Notes under the pieces: model-generated
The model's input: the letters and a program-made list of their open reading frames with translations, nothing else
The model's database searches: none
What the model was told of the DNA's origin: nothing
From: Anthopleura xanthogrammica
Lineage: Eukaryota; Cnidaria; Anthozoa; Actiniaria; Actiniidae
Length of the DNA: 64,000 bases
Direction: 5' to 3'
Assembly: GCA_964019055.1 (NCBI GenBank)
Contig: OZ025213.1
Span: 2,234,769-2,298,768 of the forward strand
Made by a program: the position numbers and the translations under genes
Shown: piece after piece, positions 12,946 to 27,200 of the stretch
Numbering within the stretch: the stretch's first letter is position 1
Layout: every line of letters begins with the position of its first letter

Positions 12946-15900
12946 TAATTTTCAAGTTGCGCATGAAAGTTTCAAGAAATTTGACTACCGCGCACTTTGA
13001 AGTTTTTAATACCATATATTTTTCTTTTGCAACTTGGCTAAAATTAACTTATTGGATAGCAAATATTGACTGTACTGAAATGGTATATGAGTGTAAATGA
13101 AAATATACTAGTGCTATTTGCCAATTAATGCAAAAGCTTTAAAACGAAGACTAGACAAGAGTATAATTTAGCGCAGGCCGCAACTCGTTTTATGTCGCAG
13201 ATTTGCACGCTATCTCTAACTTAACAATTCAGTTTTCCTTGCAATGAGATTTGACTTGGTTAGTCTGAGAACGGATGAGGAGCGAAAGGACGTCTGTTTT
13301 CTATGATTTGTTTTTCAACAAATTTCCAAGGACCGATCAAATGTTGATGGAAAAAATCCAAAATTTGCGATTTGCATGAACTTCCATATTTTATTGGTGC
13401 GTGCATTGAACTGAAGTTCATAATTACTTGTTATGTTTACTTGATATTTCTCTGGTACGTGCGCCCGACAAGTCACTTATTGCGCACGTTTCGCGATTAT
13501 TTGAAGTGTATGCGATAAAACTTTTCGAGTGCGCATCACATGTACATGTTTGATGCTCTTGTCGCAAGTGTCAAAGTGAATTGGGAGCTCTTTTCTTCTT
13601 CTTCTCCTTCTTCTCCTTCTCCTTCTTGTTCTTCTTGTTCTTGTTCTTGTTCTTGTTCTTGTTCTTGTTCTTTTTCTTCTTCTTCTTTACACTTCTCTTC
13701 CTTCCTCTGCTTCTCTCATTCGTTAATATTAGAAGTCAAAATCTGTAATGCTGCAGATGATATTAAATGGGAAATAATTTTTCCACCATACTTTTATTCC
13801 TTTATGCATTCATTTTCGCCAGACACGTACTAAGTACCATCCCGTTGTCATATGTAATAAGTAAACTGTTCCTTAAGCCTTTTTATTGGCAGATACCTTA
13901 GTGTAGTACGTGATATGACAATTACGTCTCGGACATCTGCACCCCCCATGTTATTTTAACATGCACTCTTTATATTTATTTACGATTCTTTATTACAATT
14001 ACAGTCAATCTACTTATATCTTACAGCAAGTACCTCTGATCGAGTCTAACTCGGTACGTGTCTGGTTGTTAGACAACATCATTTTCTACGTGTCGGTATT
14101 TTGAAATTAAGAGCTAACTGGCAAAATAAAAAGTATAGGCCAATTGCATTGACCTATCCGTTAATCTTTTGTCTCAGTTAAAAAAAAAAAATTTTGAATT
14201 TATTTTTTTTGGAACCATTTTTCATTTCAAGCCGCACGTACATAGAAACAGTTGCGTCTACTCAACTTTCTATGCCGCTGTAGTGCGAGTTTATTTGTTT
14301 TGGTCTAGCGGACATACTTTAACCCCAAAGTTAACCCTTTCGTATGATTGTGGTTTCCACAGTGATGCCTTGTATGTGCATGCGTTTATGCTCTCTCGCC
14401 TCACTAGACTACTGACATGGTGGACTATCAGCCGTTGAAATTTTACACCACTCTAAGGTAAGCTATCTAGAATCCTAGAATTTTGTATGTGTTCAACTCT
14501 TTGGCCAATGAAACTAAAAATCCCAGCCACAAACACTGATGTACATCACAAATTGTATATCCCAAGACAGCCGAACGCGATCAAATATACTAAGTCAGTA
14601 GTTGAATGAATGAATGTCTGATCCAGTTTGTGGAATTAAGGGCTACAAATTTTGAAGACTTTTTACAGATCACATTATACAAAATTATCAAAACAATATA
14701 TATATATATAGCACACTTCTTGTTTTTTCTCCTTATTATAATTCAAAACAAAACGCTTCCGAAATATGAAGCAGAACGCTTAGAGCATTAGGGAAACAGT
14801 TTTCCGTGCGTTCGGTTGGAATGATACACAACTCAATGGGATAACGCTAATAGTAATTCAGTTAGTTTCGATAGCTAAGACGAGGTTATTTTTTAATCTC
14901 CATACTGTATCATGGAAAATTACTATTATTTCTTAAAGTAGGTTTGTGTGGGATAATTTACAATGTAATTTCGTCAAGGATCGAATACGTGACATGATCA
15001 TGAAGGTGATGTGAACTCACGTCTGGGTTGTGCCGAATTGCTTTTCAGTGAATGAAAAGCCAAATCGGAGAAACAGAATGGTCGATGGCATTAAAAACAT
15101 AATTCAAAAGGGTGATAAGATATATCAGCATTGAGCTATTTTTTGCCATCATAAGTGTTAAAGACTTTAAAAAAGCCCCACGGAAGCAAATAAGCTAAAT
15201 ATAGCATCAAACAGGGCTAAAAAAAGAAAATAAGACGTCATAAACTACGTCAGCGACTCGTAAAAAAAAATCGTCGTCAGAATGAAACCATTGAAATGTA
15301 AACTCTTTTTTGAAAACAAAAATATTCCTTTTTTGGTATTTAGAGTTTCACAGCTTGAATTGCTGCCTTTGTTAATTCATTATTTATTTATAATCATCGT
15401 AGTTACTGGTTTGTACCACCTTGCCGCTCACTGCATGACTAATATTGCAATAGTCATTCCATTTGTTCAGATTATTCAGATATGAGCTAGATAAATCTTT
15501 TCGAAAGAAATAGTGAAATCTTTTAATTTTGAACGCTCGGAGACAAGTCTAGTCATGTGTACAATTATATGTGAATCTTCGAATGCATTTTATAATATTA
15601 GAAAAAAACCATTAGCCAGTCATTCATATTATTCATGTAGATACGTCGCAAGCACTTTAAATATGATATAGAATCATGAATAATTTTCGTCAATATCGGC
15701 GTGGTTTTCATACTCCGTCAAGTGCGGGGTGCCTCAAAAAACCAAAATCAACTCGTCAATATAACAGATGCTGCCGATCTCGTTTAGCTTTCTAGCTATT
15801 TTAAGTCTGTGCTCTTTTTTTTTTTTTTTTTTTTTAATTTCTTTATTTCTTTATATTCAATGTAATTTTCATTTTCTTAAGAGTGCAAATGAATTGTTGT

Positions 15901-16068
15901 TGTTGTTGTTGTTGGGGGCTGAGTTTGCCTCTCCTTACACTGACGTATGTTATAGTTCATAGTTCACAGGTCACGATCGAGTCACTGCTTCCGATCGACC
16001 GATCCTAATCCGTACGGTCGCTTGTGAAGGGTTTGTGCTCACCCCACTTTTTGTATGCTAGACCAATG
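12946..16068. other. intergenic, no gene seen
   Basis: Contains a (TTC/TTG) microsatellite at about 13590-13690 and poly-T tracts. No conserved coding block recognised on either strand. Confidence 0.4.
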
Positions 16069-16460
<392 letters not shown>

Positions 16461-18229
16461 TTTTTAGTCGAATACTTAGAAATACAGTATATTTATTGGG
16501 CTTCTGGACTTCTCATTTGTTTGTAAAGCCAAAAAGTGCATGACCCGTGCTTGTCGTGGTTGGTAGTGTGGTGTACGTATGTGAAGGCGGTACCTGCTTC
16601 TCGGCCAGTACTTAACTTAGTAAAGTCAAGAGATCATAAATATTTATGCTCTCTTGGTAAAGTCTGATGACTTTTAATTTTTCGGGTACAAAACTACAAA
16701 TTTTATGTTATTCCGTCATTTACGTAAAAAAAGTCAAGGAACTGTTTGTGATCGAGTTTCTATTTGCTTCCCTGCATGCATGGCTGCCTGTTTGCGCCTG
16801 TATGTAGGCAGCATGACCATCAGTGACTGACAATGGACACTGCCTAGCTGTCTACCTGCAGTGTCTCTTGCAATCTGTCTGTTCAAAAGACCAGTTCTGG
16901 TCTAGCTAACTGGCCTCTATCTGTGAGGTTCTGGCTATATGGTCTGAGGGACCAGTCATTGTTTATAGGGAGGGGGCTGGTGCAAATAGAGGGGGACAGC
17001 ATTTTTTTATGCTCCTCTAAGGACGGGGCTTTAAAAAATGCACCAACCCTCCCACTCCGTCTAAAAATTGACTGATCTTTAACCCTAGGCTTGTCTATCT
17101 GTTAACGCTTCCAACGTCTGATCTTTGTGCATTTCTCGGATTGTTTTTTATATCTGTATATGGTGAATTTGTCACAAGCTACGTACGAAGTTTATCGGTA
17201 TCATATTACTAACTTCAGGGTCACTTGTATTATGATGTCAATCATTAAAGCCCAGTATGCGACTTCCATGTCCCATAAAGTCGAAGTGGTTATAGAGGTT
17301 ATACTACACCGCGATAAGGTATACTTTACATGATAACGAAACAATAAGTTATGTTAAAGTTAGGACAAGTAGAACTGAACGTTCAACCTTCTTCAAGTAA
17401 GAGATATATATACTTTATAAGTATAACTTGATAGCAATCGAAAAAAGACCATTTTATCTAAGACGATTCCCGGAAATCCCCCTTTTAGATAGCAAAGTAT
17501 AATATGTCATTTAAGGAAAATAGACTAGGAAACTTCCGAAAATTAAGGATCTGCAATACGAAAAGTTGATGTTTTTCAAATGATTGATACACAAAGCAGT
17601 AGAAAAATTGGACTTTTTTATGAAATCTTTTGATTTTTGATAGCGATTTCCGTTTGAAAAGCATTAAGGATATCCGTTGATAACGAAAAAAGGGACAATT
17701 CACAGCTACTTTTATTCATCGTTCTGAATAAGAGTTTAAATTATCTTCTGTTTTTCCAAGTACCGTCCTGAAACTTCACACATAAGTGATCTAACGCAGA
17801 TAAATTAGTTAGCGCAATCCATTTCCGGTGGAATATTTGAGAGAGATGATTGACGGGGAAAGACCCAATCACAAGTTGAGGAAGTAGTTGGGAATCACGT
17901 GGGTTTGCTTTGTGCGTCACACAGCTGCAAAAAAGCTCTCCAAATGTTGGCGGATGAGAGTCTTCGGGCTTAGGGTATTTTGTATTGTGAAAAAGTCCAC
18001 TGAATATGTAGAACCAGAACGATAACTAAGAAGTTATCAAGACTTCTAGAGTTGCTCTAGAAATTACTGACTATCTTAGAGTATTTTGAATCGAATTGTG
18101 GACGGTGTGAACCCGAACTTTCGGGCCACGGGAAGTTCAAGATTTCTCTGTGTTTTGTGGATGTACGGTTCCAAAATCACCCGAGACTACTGGCTCGCAT
18201 ATTGGGGGTAATATACTGCCTATATCCTT
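16461..18229. other. AFF upstream region
   Basis: No gene seen. It should contain the AFF transcription start and any 5' UTR exon. A TTCTCTTTCTTAG just before the first AFF coding ATG looks like a splice acceptor, so an upstream non-coding exon is likely but could not be placed. Confidence 0.35.
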
Positions 18230-18256
18230 TAGGCTTTACTTCTCTTTCTTAGAACT

Positions 18257-21200
18257 ATGACACAAAGTCAAGCGAGTCCCTACATGAGCAGTTCATACTT
18301 ATATGGCGTATCCAGCAAAGGGTAAGTTTGGCGTGATTTTTCTACCGTCATTCTGTCTTAACAATATGGCGACACAAAAGTCGTAATATAGCTGTGTTGT
18401 GCTGGGGACATGCTTCCTAGAAATTACGCAAGCGAAGCCATTTTTTATAGAATAGACAAAGCTTGCCTTTAGTAGTACACATGATAATATTTAACCTGTA
18501 CTTTGAATACATATTTCTTTCTGTTTTACCGCCCCTTGAACAACCCTCTTCCGTTGGAATAAAACTGCACGTTAAGTCTATATATTCTGTCGACAATTCC
18601 ACGGCTCTCCAGAAAATTCATCTTTCAAGCTTTTCACGTAGTTAACTTCATTTCAGAAAAGAGTACTTTTCCCAAAATACGTCTTTATTCAATTTACATC
18701 TCTTCCTGTATAGTTGAACAATTTAATTTGTAGACTTGATTTTTTTGTTCGACTGGTTGTGCCTCTTCGAATCGGTCATAGAACTATAAATATCGTTTTC
18801 TTCACAATCCAGTCTTTGTCGATGTTTAAAATAAGACTGAATTAATTTCTACGTACTGTTTTCTTAATTACCGTCTGTAAAATTAGTATTTGGATGTGAT
18901 GGTGTAAGTCAGTGCTTTTATATTTTTTACTTTGTGGAACGTGTCGATTTTTTTGTTTTTGACCATAACATGGGGGTTTGTAATTTCAGAACCCTCCAGA
19001 CCAACTTGGGATTCAGATTTCATTTATCCTGTGTATATCGAAGTGCGATTTTTTTTTCGTATCAGACTCACTTCTTAACTGTTCTCAATACCTGTCTGAA
19101 ACTGGTAAAACACATCCAAAAAGCTCGGATGTTTTCTTTTATACCTGTAGCCAATTCAAGGTCTTTCTATGTTCGATTGTCGTTTTTGATCGATTATACT
19201 CCAGTCGTAACGCGTTTGCCTAATGTCGACCGATTAAAGGTTTTTTTATTCGACTACTACGGTACCTATTCTGTTTCAGATTTCGACCATATCTTTAGGA
19301 GCACGAAATCGGTTTGTTTCGAAGGATTTGTGATCGATCAAGCAAACAAAAAATTCTATCTTTGTCTGAAAAAAACTAGATGTATTTGATTGTTTTGCCT
19401 TCAGAAATTCGCACAAGGAGTTTCGGTTTTTCATAATTAGTTTCCGGAGTGTTGTCTGCTAAGAAATGTAGCTAAATAAAATTGCCATCAACCCACGATT
19501 TATAGTTCTCTTACTTAGGGATGAGAAATTATGCTGCCCTGTAGTTGTGTAGTAGTGGTTTTAAATTATGATATTCTCCATTAATGAGAGTATTTTCATA
19601 TTTATGTAGAGTATTTGATTCTTGTGCCCTTCGATCCGCTAAACAAATACAGATTTGATTCTTCACAAACGAAGCCTTTCTTTTCCAAAGAGGTATCAAA
19701 ATAAACAAGGCCTCTTACCGCTGTAGGTTGTCATGACTGATTCCTCTTTTAGCCGACGAGGAAGATATACACGAATGTCCTATTACGGAGCTATGATTTC
19801 GGTTTTGGCTGTTTCAAGTGTGTCACAGACCTACGATGTTGATTGTCCATAGCAAAATATAGCTGTTTGTTTTCACTTGTTCTACAAATGACCCAGACTA
19901 AGCCAGAGCATAAATGATTATTGTTTTTTTCTGTAAGTTTTTATAAATCTGAACTTATGATTGGAACATGATTAACCATTTTTCCTGGGGTATGTTTGTG
20001 AATGATTTCAAGATACATGGTTTTCATAGTGTTTTGGCCTTTCACTTCCACTCCACGCATAATTAAATACTGTTTACATCTTGACACATGTAGCACATGA
20101 GCAACTGGATTAACTATTCTTTCTTTTTGATTATATTGCATTGTATTTCAAATTTAGGAATTAAGTACATGTAACCTGGAAAGCAATGATAAATAAGCCC
20201 TTGACAGCGTTACTAAGTCTCTTGTATGTTTATATTTGAAGCATTACAATGTTGAAAAGATTTAATGAAGCTGAGCACCTTGGGCAGACATTTGATGACA
20301 GACAAATTCAAATTCTCTGTCATTTCATGTATTCTATTGGAAGTATTTCTGTTCTAAAACACTGGACATTGCCCCAGTTGGTTACCAAGACCCACACTTG
20401 TGATATGACTTGTGTGTATGAATAGATCTTGATTGTATGAACTTTGCCATGAAGTTGTCATCTTACTAGAAGATACAATACAAATGGCACACTATCTTAC
20501 TGATTACGAAGGTCGCTGATAATAAACCTTTCACTTTGTAGTAGAGTTTGATATTCATATTCTAGCTAAATACAAAGGAATGCCGTTTGCAGAAACAACG
20601 GAACATCCTTTCTGAAAGTGTTAGTTTCACTTTAAATGTAATCTAGAATAACCAAAGCAAATAAAAAAATTCTAAATTAGCAAAATATGTGAAAGCTTCT
20701 GTTTCTTTTTAGTTGGTAAAATTGTATCTATATACTAACAAAACATTAGCTAAGGCTTAAGGTAGGCTAAGGCATTTAAAGTGTCTAGCAACAGTTGTTT
20801 TCATCATGATTCCAAGCAAGAACTCACCACATGAAGTTACTATTTTTTTATTTATTTAATTTAATTCATGCTGTTCTTTTCTAATGTCAGCTTATTTTGT
20901 GTTAAAAATATGAAATATTACCCATGTTCTTCTCTTTTTGTTACCAAGGTTCTAGAATATTGCTTCTGTTTTTATTGTTTTTGGGTTTGGTAAAAATTTA
21001 AATTAATATTTGGTATACAGTTACCTTTCTTAATTTTTTTATTTCTACTTTATCTAAATTGCAGGATAAAAATTCTGGTGTCTAACCCTTTTTTCGTTCA
21101 TCTTTCAGAATGGGTATCTTTCCTTTCCATCCTTTCGTTCTCATAAAAATTATCCGATATAAACAATTCCTAGAAAAGATGCATGAATCACTGCATGAAT

Positions 21201-24200
21201 TCAATCCACCCACTAACATTATAAGATTGTTGTCTGCACTCTATAGGAGCTATCTTTTTTCCTAAATCTATTTTGAGATTCAAACAGGTATTTTGGTTTA
21301 TTTGGTTAATTTATCCCATTGTAAACTAAGAAGTAGTGATATTTAGTATTGAGCTGGTATGTAAAACTAAATAGGAAATAATTCTAGCTGGTAATATGTG
21401 CAGTCTAGAAGTGTGCCACTTTTAATGAGGTTTTCAGCACTTGTATGCTAATTTAATATTGCAATATGATTTGACTCTAGGTGTTGAACCATAACAGATT
21501 GTGGCTTCTATACACCTTTTCAGCTTCAAACCAGCTGAAGTGAAGCTAGTAATACCTGAAGCAAAATACTAATTAAAACTCAAATTTCCCCTTATGTCAT
21601 TTTAAGAATTTTTTAAGACGTTTAATATTTGTACAGCACAGATTTTTATTGTGTAAAGATTTGTAATAGTAAATATTTGGAATTGCTGGGTGACTAGTTT
21701 GAGTACTTTGATACAAATGGTCAAGAGTGATGTAGAAACAGGGATTCTGTTTTTGATTTTCCATGTCACTTGATTGCTTAAGAACACTACTAAGTCTTCT
21801 ATACCATTTTTGTTCTGTTTTAGCTAGATTTTGTGAGTAGTTATAGAAGAAGTAAATTTAACATTATGGTCTATTAGGCAGACTATTGTGTCGTGATGTC
21901 CTTTTCTCATTCAAATCAGTCTTAGTAAGGCTTTTGAACATTTTTATATTGATCAACTAATTTTTGTGCACTTCATTATCTCCCGTGAAGAACGACTAAA
22001 CTAACTATAAAATTACTAACTTATTTCTAGACAGCAATGCCTAAAGCCTTGCTCCTGGACTAGTGATATTATCTTACAATGAAATATATTTGCATTAGGT
22101 TTGCATTAGGTGTATTTCAAGATTTTATACTTCTATGAATATTGTTTGATGACGAAATTATCATATCCAATATTTACATAAAGCATTAAAAATCAATAAA
22201 TGATTAGAAAAGAAGAAAATTCTTTGCTTAGATTAGCAATCTTTTTTGCAGTTTTATTTTTGCCAAAAGCGTGCCCTCTCAATTCTAAATACAGTCAATA
22301 TGTCTATAGTTCAGGCGCTATTTTGTCTTGTCCTTTTCAGCGATTCCTTTATGGTTATTGTCATGCTGTTGTCTGCTGCTAATATTTTTATACAAATCAG
22401 ATCATTAGTAAGTTAATTGCATACTTCACTTTTAAAATATTGGGCAAGGGATTCAGGTGCTATAATTAGTTGACAGTGAACTATTTAAAGCAAAGGATTG
22501 AAATAGATGTCCATTTATTTCAAATGAATAAATAAATAGAAAATAAATAAATAAATAAAGTTATTAAAATTTAGAATTCATTTATTATCTTTCTTATTTT
22601 TATTAAAATAGATAAGTAACTTTATTTCTTTATTTCTATTAATACATAAATGAGTAACCATTGTAGGATAAACTCTTTCTCTGATTTTTTAAATCACATC
22701 TTATTTTTTAAATAATTTTTCTACCTTTCTGACATCCTGTTTCTTTTCATTTTTTTTTTATTTATTTTTTTTAGAATAATTATAAATGAGTAACCACTTT
22801 AGGATCAATTTTTCCCTTATGAGAAAAAATAGTAATATAAAATGACATTTTGATGACATCTGGTCACTAGTTTTTCTCATAAATCCCATTTCTAAAGTTT
22901 GCTTCATAAGAAATTTTTCCCTGATTTCTAAATTGTCTTATTTTTTAAATATTTTCCTTTCTTTCTAACATCTTTTCTTTTTTCATTTTTTGTTTTGTTT
23001 TCTTTTTTTGTGTGTGTAAAGTGCATGTAAACATATTTTTGATGATTATATATGTACAAAAAGTGCATCATTCAATAATCGTTTCATGTGATACAAAACC
23101 TTACTCTTAATCACAGGTTTTTCAGTACTCATAAAGAATTCATATTACAAAAGGTCATCCTGGGATAAGCATAGGTTATAATGAATATACACGAAGTAGG
23201 TGATGCATATATTCAATAAAGATTCCTTATCTTTTTGATTAATTTTAAAACTTGATAGAAAATTTGTCTACTGGTCAGTAATAATAACATATACCTCAGT
23301 ATTGCTAATCCAAATAAAACAGCTATCTCCATAGACACGAGATAGTGCCTTAAGTATTATCATTGTGGTATGTTATATTATTTTGTTTTATTCATGAAAA
23401 TTTAATTAAAAAAAAAACATTTTAAAATGTTTTTCAGAAATATTTCTTTTGATGCTATACAAGATTTAAAAAGAAAGATATAGCTTGGTGGCAACTCTAG
23501 CCTTTCAGCAATAAATTCTTTAATTTTTGTACCTCCAAAAATTGAATTAACTTTAACTTCTTAGATATAAATGTGTTATTTTCTTTTGATCTGTAGACTT
23601 TGTTTGCATGTTTGTAACTTGAAATTATCAACATGGCGACAGAGATTTAATCTGTATAAGTTTGTTACAATGTTTCCTTTATCAACTATACCTTAAATAA
23701 TAAATCTGTTTTTAAATTAGATTAGCCATTATTCTTGAAATAGCTTGTAGGTAGCAGAGTAGATCTTGGACTTTTTATTTATTATCTTAGCAGTTTCCAG
23801 TGTTAAATAGAATATGCATGTATGTATTAAGCTGTCGTATTGCAATGTCTAAAGTTGCACTTTGTAACCTAGCAACAGTAGTTATACCAATCTACAACCT
23901 TGAGATATTTTTAGTGAATCTTTAACAGTTCTGTGGGTGAGAGAATTGTTTGTTGTGAAAAACAACTGAAAATGCGATGGAAAAATTTGATAAAAGAAAA
24001 CCTGTATTTTTTATTTTAATTAGGAACATTTCGTAATTATTGTAAAACGCTATTCTAAACTCTAAGTTACTAACAAGTTACCAATTGAATTAATGATTTG
24101 CATAATTTGCGTTCAAAGCATTGCTAGTCATAGGCTGGATATGCTAGGGGAGAAAATGGAATTCCGTGTACCATCTTTGATGCTATACACATTATTAATG

Positions 24201-27200
24201 GCTTTGAAATCCATGGTTACTGTATTATTGCTAGGCATTTAAAACTAATACAATATTAAGATGACCACTGAGTTACTTTAAAAAAAAAAAGAATTTCTGA
24301 AAATGCTTTATAACTTTATAAATCTATTTTTAATCCATTTTGAAATATCGACATAAAATGCCAAATAATATTGTTTTAAATTCTGTTTTCAATTTTGTGA
24401 ATATACTAAAGGAAACTCATAATTTTGTTACCCTATTTAAGTTTTTAAAATTTGATTTAACATTTTTTTTTTTTTTAAATATTCTGAATTTGCAATTTGA
24501 AATTGAAGATCAACACTTGAATTGGGAAAGAATAAAGCTAAAAAAGCTTTTAAAAAATGCTCAAAAAGGCTACTGTAAAGACTTTGCTTTTTTAGATCTT
24601 ACAGGGGAATTCTCGCTTGTGATTTAGTGAGTTACTATTGTTAGAGTTTCTTTTTTGGTAAACAACATTCTGAAACCCTTAATTTTTATTTAACATTTCA
24701 GACTTCATGGGATTTCAATTCATGAGCGAGAAAGAGAAGCTGAGAAAGAAAGAAGAGCACAACAGTTACGAAATGTTGAATCGGTTAGTATTTGCCTTGG
24801 ATTATACATCCTTTTAATGGTAACCATGGCAATCTTCATCACCCCTCCACGTCTTTCTCCTTCAGAATCATTCTTGACCAGTTACACTCAAAGGATTGTT
24901 TCATTCAGTCCGTTTATTCCCATTAATATTAAATTTTACTTGCTCAGTACAAGTAAAATGTAAAATTGTAAATTGTTCAAGAAGTTACCTATGATCATTA
25001 GTGATCATCCTCAAGTAATTCTTCAATACATTTCCACAAGAAAATAATCATACATCAAAAATATTGCTCCCTGTTTCAAACTCTCCCAAGAATATAGTTT
25101 GTCAGTTAAATATAAATTTGCAAACTGTCACCAAATCATGAAATTTGATTCATTGAAAATATTTCATCTATGGTATCCTAATCCCTTCTAAAAAATTCAC
25201 CCTTGCATTTATTAACTTTTCATTTTAATTTGACGTATTCATTGAAAAAATAATTTAAACTGCTGCTTATGTGAATTTTGTTTCCCTTTGTTCCTCAGAA
25301 CTCTCACCCTGCTCATCTTTTCTCACAGCCTATAAAGGTAAGATAGAAGAAATTTGCATGTAAATATTGCACATTGATATTTATTCAACATGTTCTAATA
25401 TTAATAATTTCGTAAACAAGTAAAAACAAGCAAAAGAAACCGACATTTCAAAGTTGACGTTTCGAATAATTTCACTCTGGAACATGATTTTTAACTTTTG
25501 CTCATATTCTACTACTTTCATATGGGTTGCTGGTTTGATGGTCTTGGACATGACATAACATGTGATTTGCAACATTAAGGTTTTTCTTAGACATTAAATG
25601 GAATTTTAATTGAGAAGTCGAGGTACTGACAGACAAGCTTCTAGTTTCAACTCTACCTATACATATGTAAATAAAAGATATTTATTTTATTATTCACTTA
25701 CAGATTCCACCATCAAAGGAGGATACCCTGCAACATTCTATCCAGGTATGGTTAATATAAGAGAAAAATATCATTTTGTATCATTGTGTCCTGTGCTCTA
25801 GGGTTTTCTCTGGGTGCTCAAGCTTTCCTCTCTTCTAAATTCCAATTCGATCATGGAACGAGGGCCACAGGTTTGTTAGCCACTGGCTATTTAGTGCTAC
25901 CCTCCTAAAAACAAGGAGTGTTTTTATTTTTATTTATTTATTTATTTTTTATAAAAAATCAAATTCTAAATTCCATTTTTTGGATTTAATGCATTAGAAA
26001 TGAGCAAGCTCTGGTTCAAGATGTTGGGTGGTGACACCCTACGTGAGCAATGTAAAATAACTTGCATTAATGCATCTTAAATAGACCTTATTAGCTTGCG
26101 CGTAATGTTTTCCAATTTCAGACCATGTGCCATTACCTAGAATATCATTTCTTTGTTGGGCTGTTATGTATGAGAAGACATATGATACAGGATACAACTC
26201 AAACAAAGAATCATATTCTCAAAAGAATAACACATAGTCTGAAATGAAATAAACATTACACCCAAGCCATTGTATCTGAATTTTCGTATAAACAAGTTTT
26301 ATTATTTTAGGCTGCTCTTGGGGACTTTGAAGTATTGGCTCCATCTCTCAATCAAAAGCAACAATACTCTCTTCTTGGTATTATTCCAAAAGTACCTCAA
26401 ACACCTGTTGAGAGTGGCAACAAAGTTTTTAGCTTTGAAAACGCTAACAGTACTGGCGAAAAGAAAGAACATGGAAACGAGAAAACATCCTCAAAAAGTC
26501 AGAAGACTTTGTCAACTATACACCACCCTAGAACTAAGCCTAACGCACTAGAAGAAAAACCTAAAACTGTTGATTCTGATTCAAAACCTTCATCAAAGTC
26601 TTCTGGAACTAGCAAAAAACCAGTAACTATGGAAACGGAAGTTAAGGGATCTCATGCAGTAAAGGCATTGTTTATGGATGAAGCAAAACCAAAATCATCT
26701 TCAATCGTAAAAAAGGAAATAAAACCAATATCAATTGAAAAGATTAAATCGGAACATCAAAAGCACCTGAGTGATCGAGAAGATGCCAAGAAGCATAAAT
26801 CCATTAAGAAAGAATCAAGAGAATTTATGAGCAAACCAAAACCACCAAAACTTTCCATCAATGCCAGGTAAGGAAGCTCTCAAGGAATAGGCCTTTTGCA
26901 GGATATAATTGCATAACTGTTACTGGATAGCAAAAAAATTTGGACTTCTTTTATTTTAAAGACTTTTGTGGGATTACTAATGGCATATCCAAGACCTTTT
27001 CCAAAATAATTTTTTTCTCTTATAAGATACTTTCAATTTCAAGATACGAATCAATTTAAAGTTTGTTTGCCATCCAGCAGAGCCTTCCCCAAGGGATCTT
27101 GGGCTGAATTGATTTGTTATCAAAGTGATATATCAGCATGTGACTGTTGGTTGGAAATGGCCTATTTTAGTTTGCATGACCATTGAATAGACCTTGTCAG

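Noticed and set aside
18934..19389. 151-codon plus-strand frame
   Set aside because: Starts at GTG, lies inside AFF intron 1, shows no family resemblance and lacks splice signals at its ends.
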